From: JBEVNR01 sp040507985
GTDB taxonomy: Bacteria > Pseudomonadota > Alphaproteobacteria > Rickettsiales > UBA6187
Direction of reading: 5' to 3'
Length of the DNA: 23,402 nucleotides
Assembly: GCA_040507985.1 (NCBI GenBank)
Contig: JBEVNR010000051.1
Location: 1-23,402 of the forward strand
A program made the translations under genes and the position numbers. The notes beneath the pieces were generated by a model. It was not told where the DNA came from. It was given only the letters and a program-made list of their open reading frames with translations, and searched no databases. Positions 23,272 through 23,402 of the stretch are shown piece after piece (position 1 is the first letter of the stretch; each line of letters opens with the position of its first letter).

Positions 23272-23298
23272 GGCTCTAGACTAGCGCCATGACTAGCG
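23272..23298. repeat. IS terminal inverted repeat (right copy)
   Basis: This matches the reverse complement of 105-131 in 24 of 27 positions. It overlaps the transposase TAG stop codon (23293-23295). Confidence 0.85.
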
Positions 23299-23402
23299 CT
23301 TGGTATATTTCTTGTATTTTTCCAAAACTATTGAGACGAGTTCATTGTCGGAATAATTGAACCTAAACTCGCATTCTTTGAGATGCAAGTAAAAAGTATG
23401 GG
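23293..23402 (-). CDS. IS1595-family transposase, C-terminal fragment (runs off window)
   Basis: The minus strand reads HTFYLHLKECEFRFNYSDNE and then LVSIVLEKYKKYTKR to a TAG at 23293-23295. The motif HLKECEFRFN is a strong C-terminal signature of ISXO2-like/IS1595 transposases and contains the last acidic residue region of the DDE-type catalytic domain. The stop codon lies inside the terminal repeat. The 36-codon fragment shows no frameshift. This is the best evidence for the family assignment of both end copies. Confidence 0.88.
   Translation of the reverse strand, partial: HTFYLHLKECEFRFNYSDNELVSIVLEKYKKYTKR

Larger units (their letters stand above)
23272..23402 (-). mobile_element. IS1595-family insertion sequence, right copy (transposase 3' end and terminal repeat)
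   Basis: The terminal repeat at 23272-23298 begins GGCTCTAGACTAGCGCC, matching the left copy's tip in inverted orientation. Beyond it lies the C-terminus of a transposase. The element runs off the right edge. Its orientation is the same as the left copy. Confidence 0.85.

Noticed and set aside
1..23402. Window as a circular replicon carrying one IS copy
   Set aside because: The 8 bases outside the two IS tips differ (TAAGCAAT versus ACAAATAT), so they do not form a single target duplication. Two copies in a draft assembly explain the ends better.
1..23402. CRISPR arrays, rRNA genes, integrase-bounded islands
   Set aside because: No regularly spaced direct repeats, rRNA-like sequence or integrase gene were seen.

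Overview
The window reads as chromosomal DNA of an alphaproteobacterium. The CarD/CdnL regulator, the DUF374-WaaA pair, the Csu-type chaperone, the Bcr/CflA transporter and the Slt transglycosylase are all of alphaproteobacterial flavour, and overall base composition is moderately GC-rich with AT-rich intergenic regions. I cannot name the genus. The leucine-rich-repeat-like protein, the decayed genes and the repeat elements would suit a host-associated lifestyle, but that is inference. Both ends of the window lie inside copies of the same IS1595-family insertion sequence, in the same orientation, so the window looks like a draft contig cut at a repeat.

Layout, left to right. (1) 1-131: 5' end of an IS1595-family transposase and its terminal repeat, which truncates a large repeat protein (132-2384). 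(2) 2385-4634: accessory region with a four-helix membrane protein, a divergent Nudix-like protein and two tiny minus-strand ORFs with strong ribosome binding sites. (3) 4935-6998: uvrB (nucleotide excision repair). (4) 7054-9995: two minus-strand genes of unknown function, one secreted and one multi-pass membrane protein, separated by hairpins and a 24-bp perfect palindrome. (5) 10265-13581: Bcr/CflA exporter and soluble lytic transglycosylase, convergent with a 5-bp gap. (6) 13582-15232: tRNA-Thr(GGT), a 145-bp MITE with an ATAAG target duplication directly downstream, and an orphan gene. (7) 15233-17976, minus strand: carD, then a 52-residue single-helix membrane protein, then a lysophospholipid-acyltransferase-like/WaaA fusion, with 7-bp gaps (one operon). 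(8) 18291-21990, minus strand: a RoxA-like di-haem c-type cytochrome followed by a cytochrome P450 (two-gene operon). (9) 22275-23271: periplasmic pilus chaperone and the first ~63 codons of a probable usher, cut by the second IS copy.

How the genes fit together. Envelope biology dominates: lipid A-Kdo assembly (waaA fusion), murein turnover (slt), a chaperone-usher pilus system broken by an IS, and a drug exporter. The most unusual module is the di-haem dioxygenase-like cytochrome plus P450. Its architecture resembles an oxylipin or polyisoprenoid oxidation route in which one haem enzyme adds O2 to an unsaturated lipid and a P450 modifies the product; the substrate is unknown.
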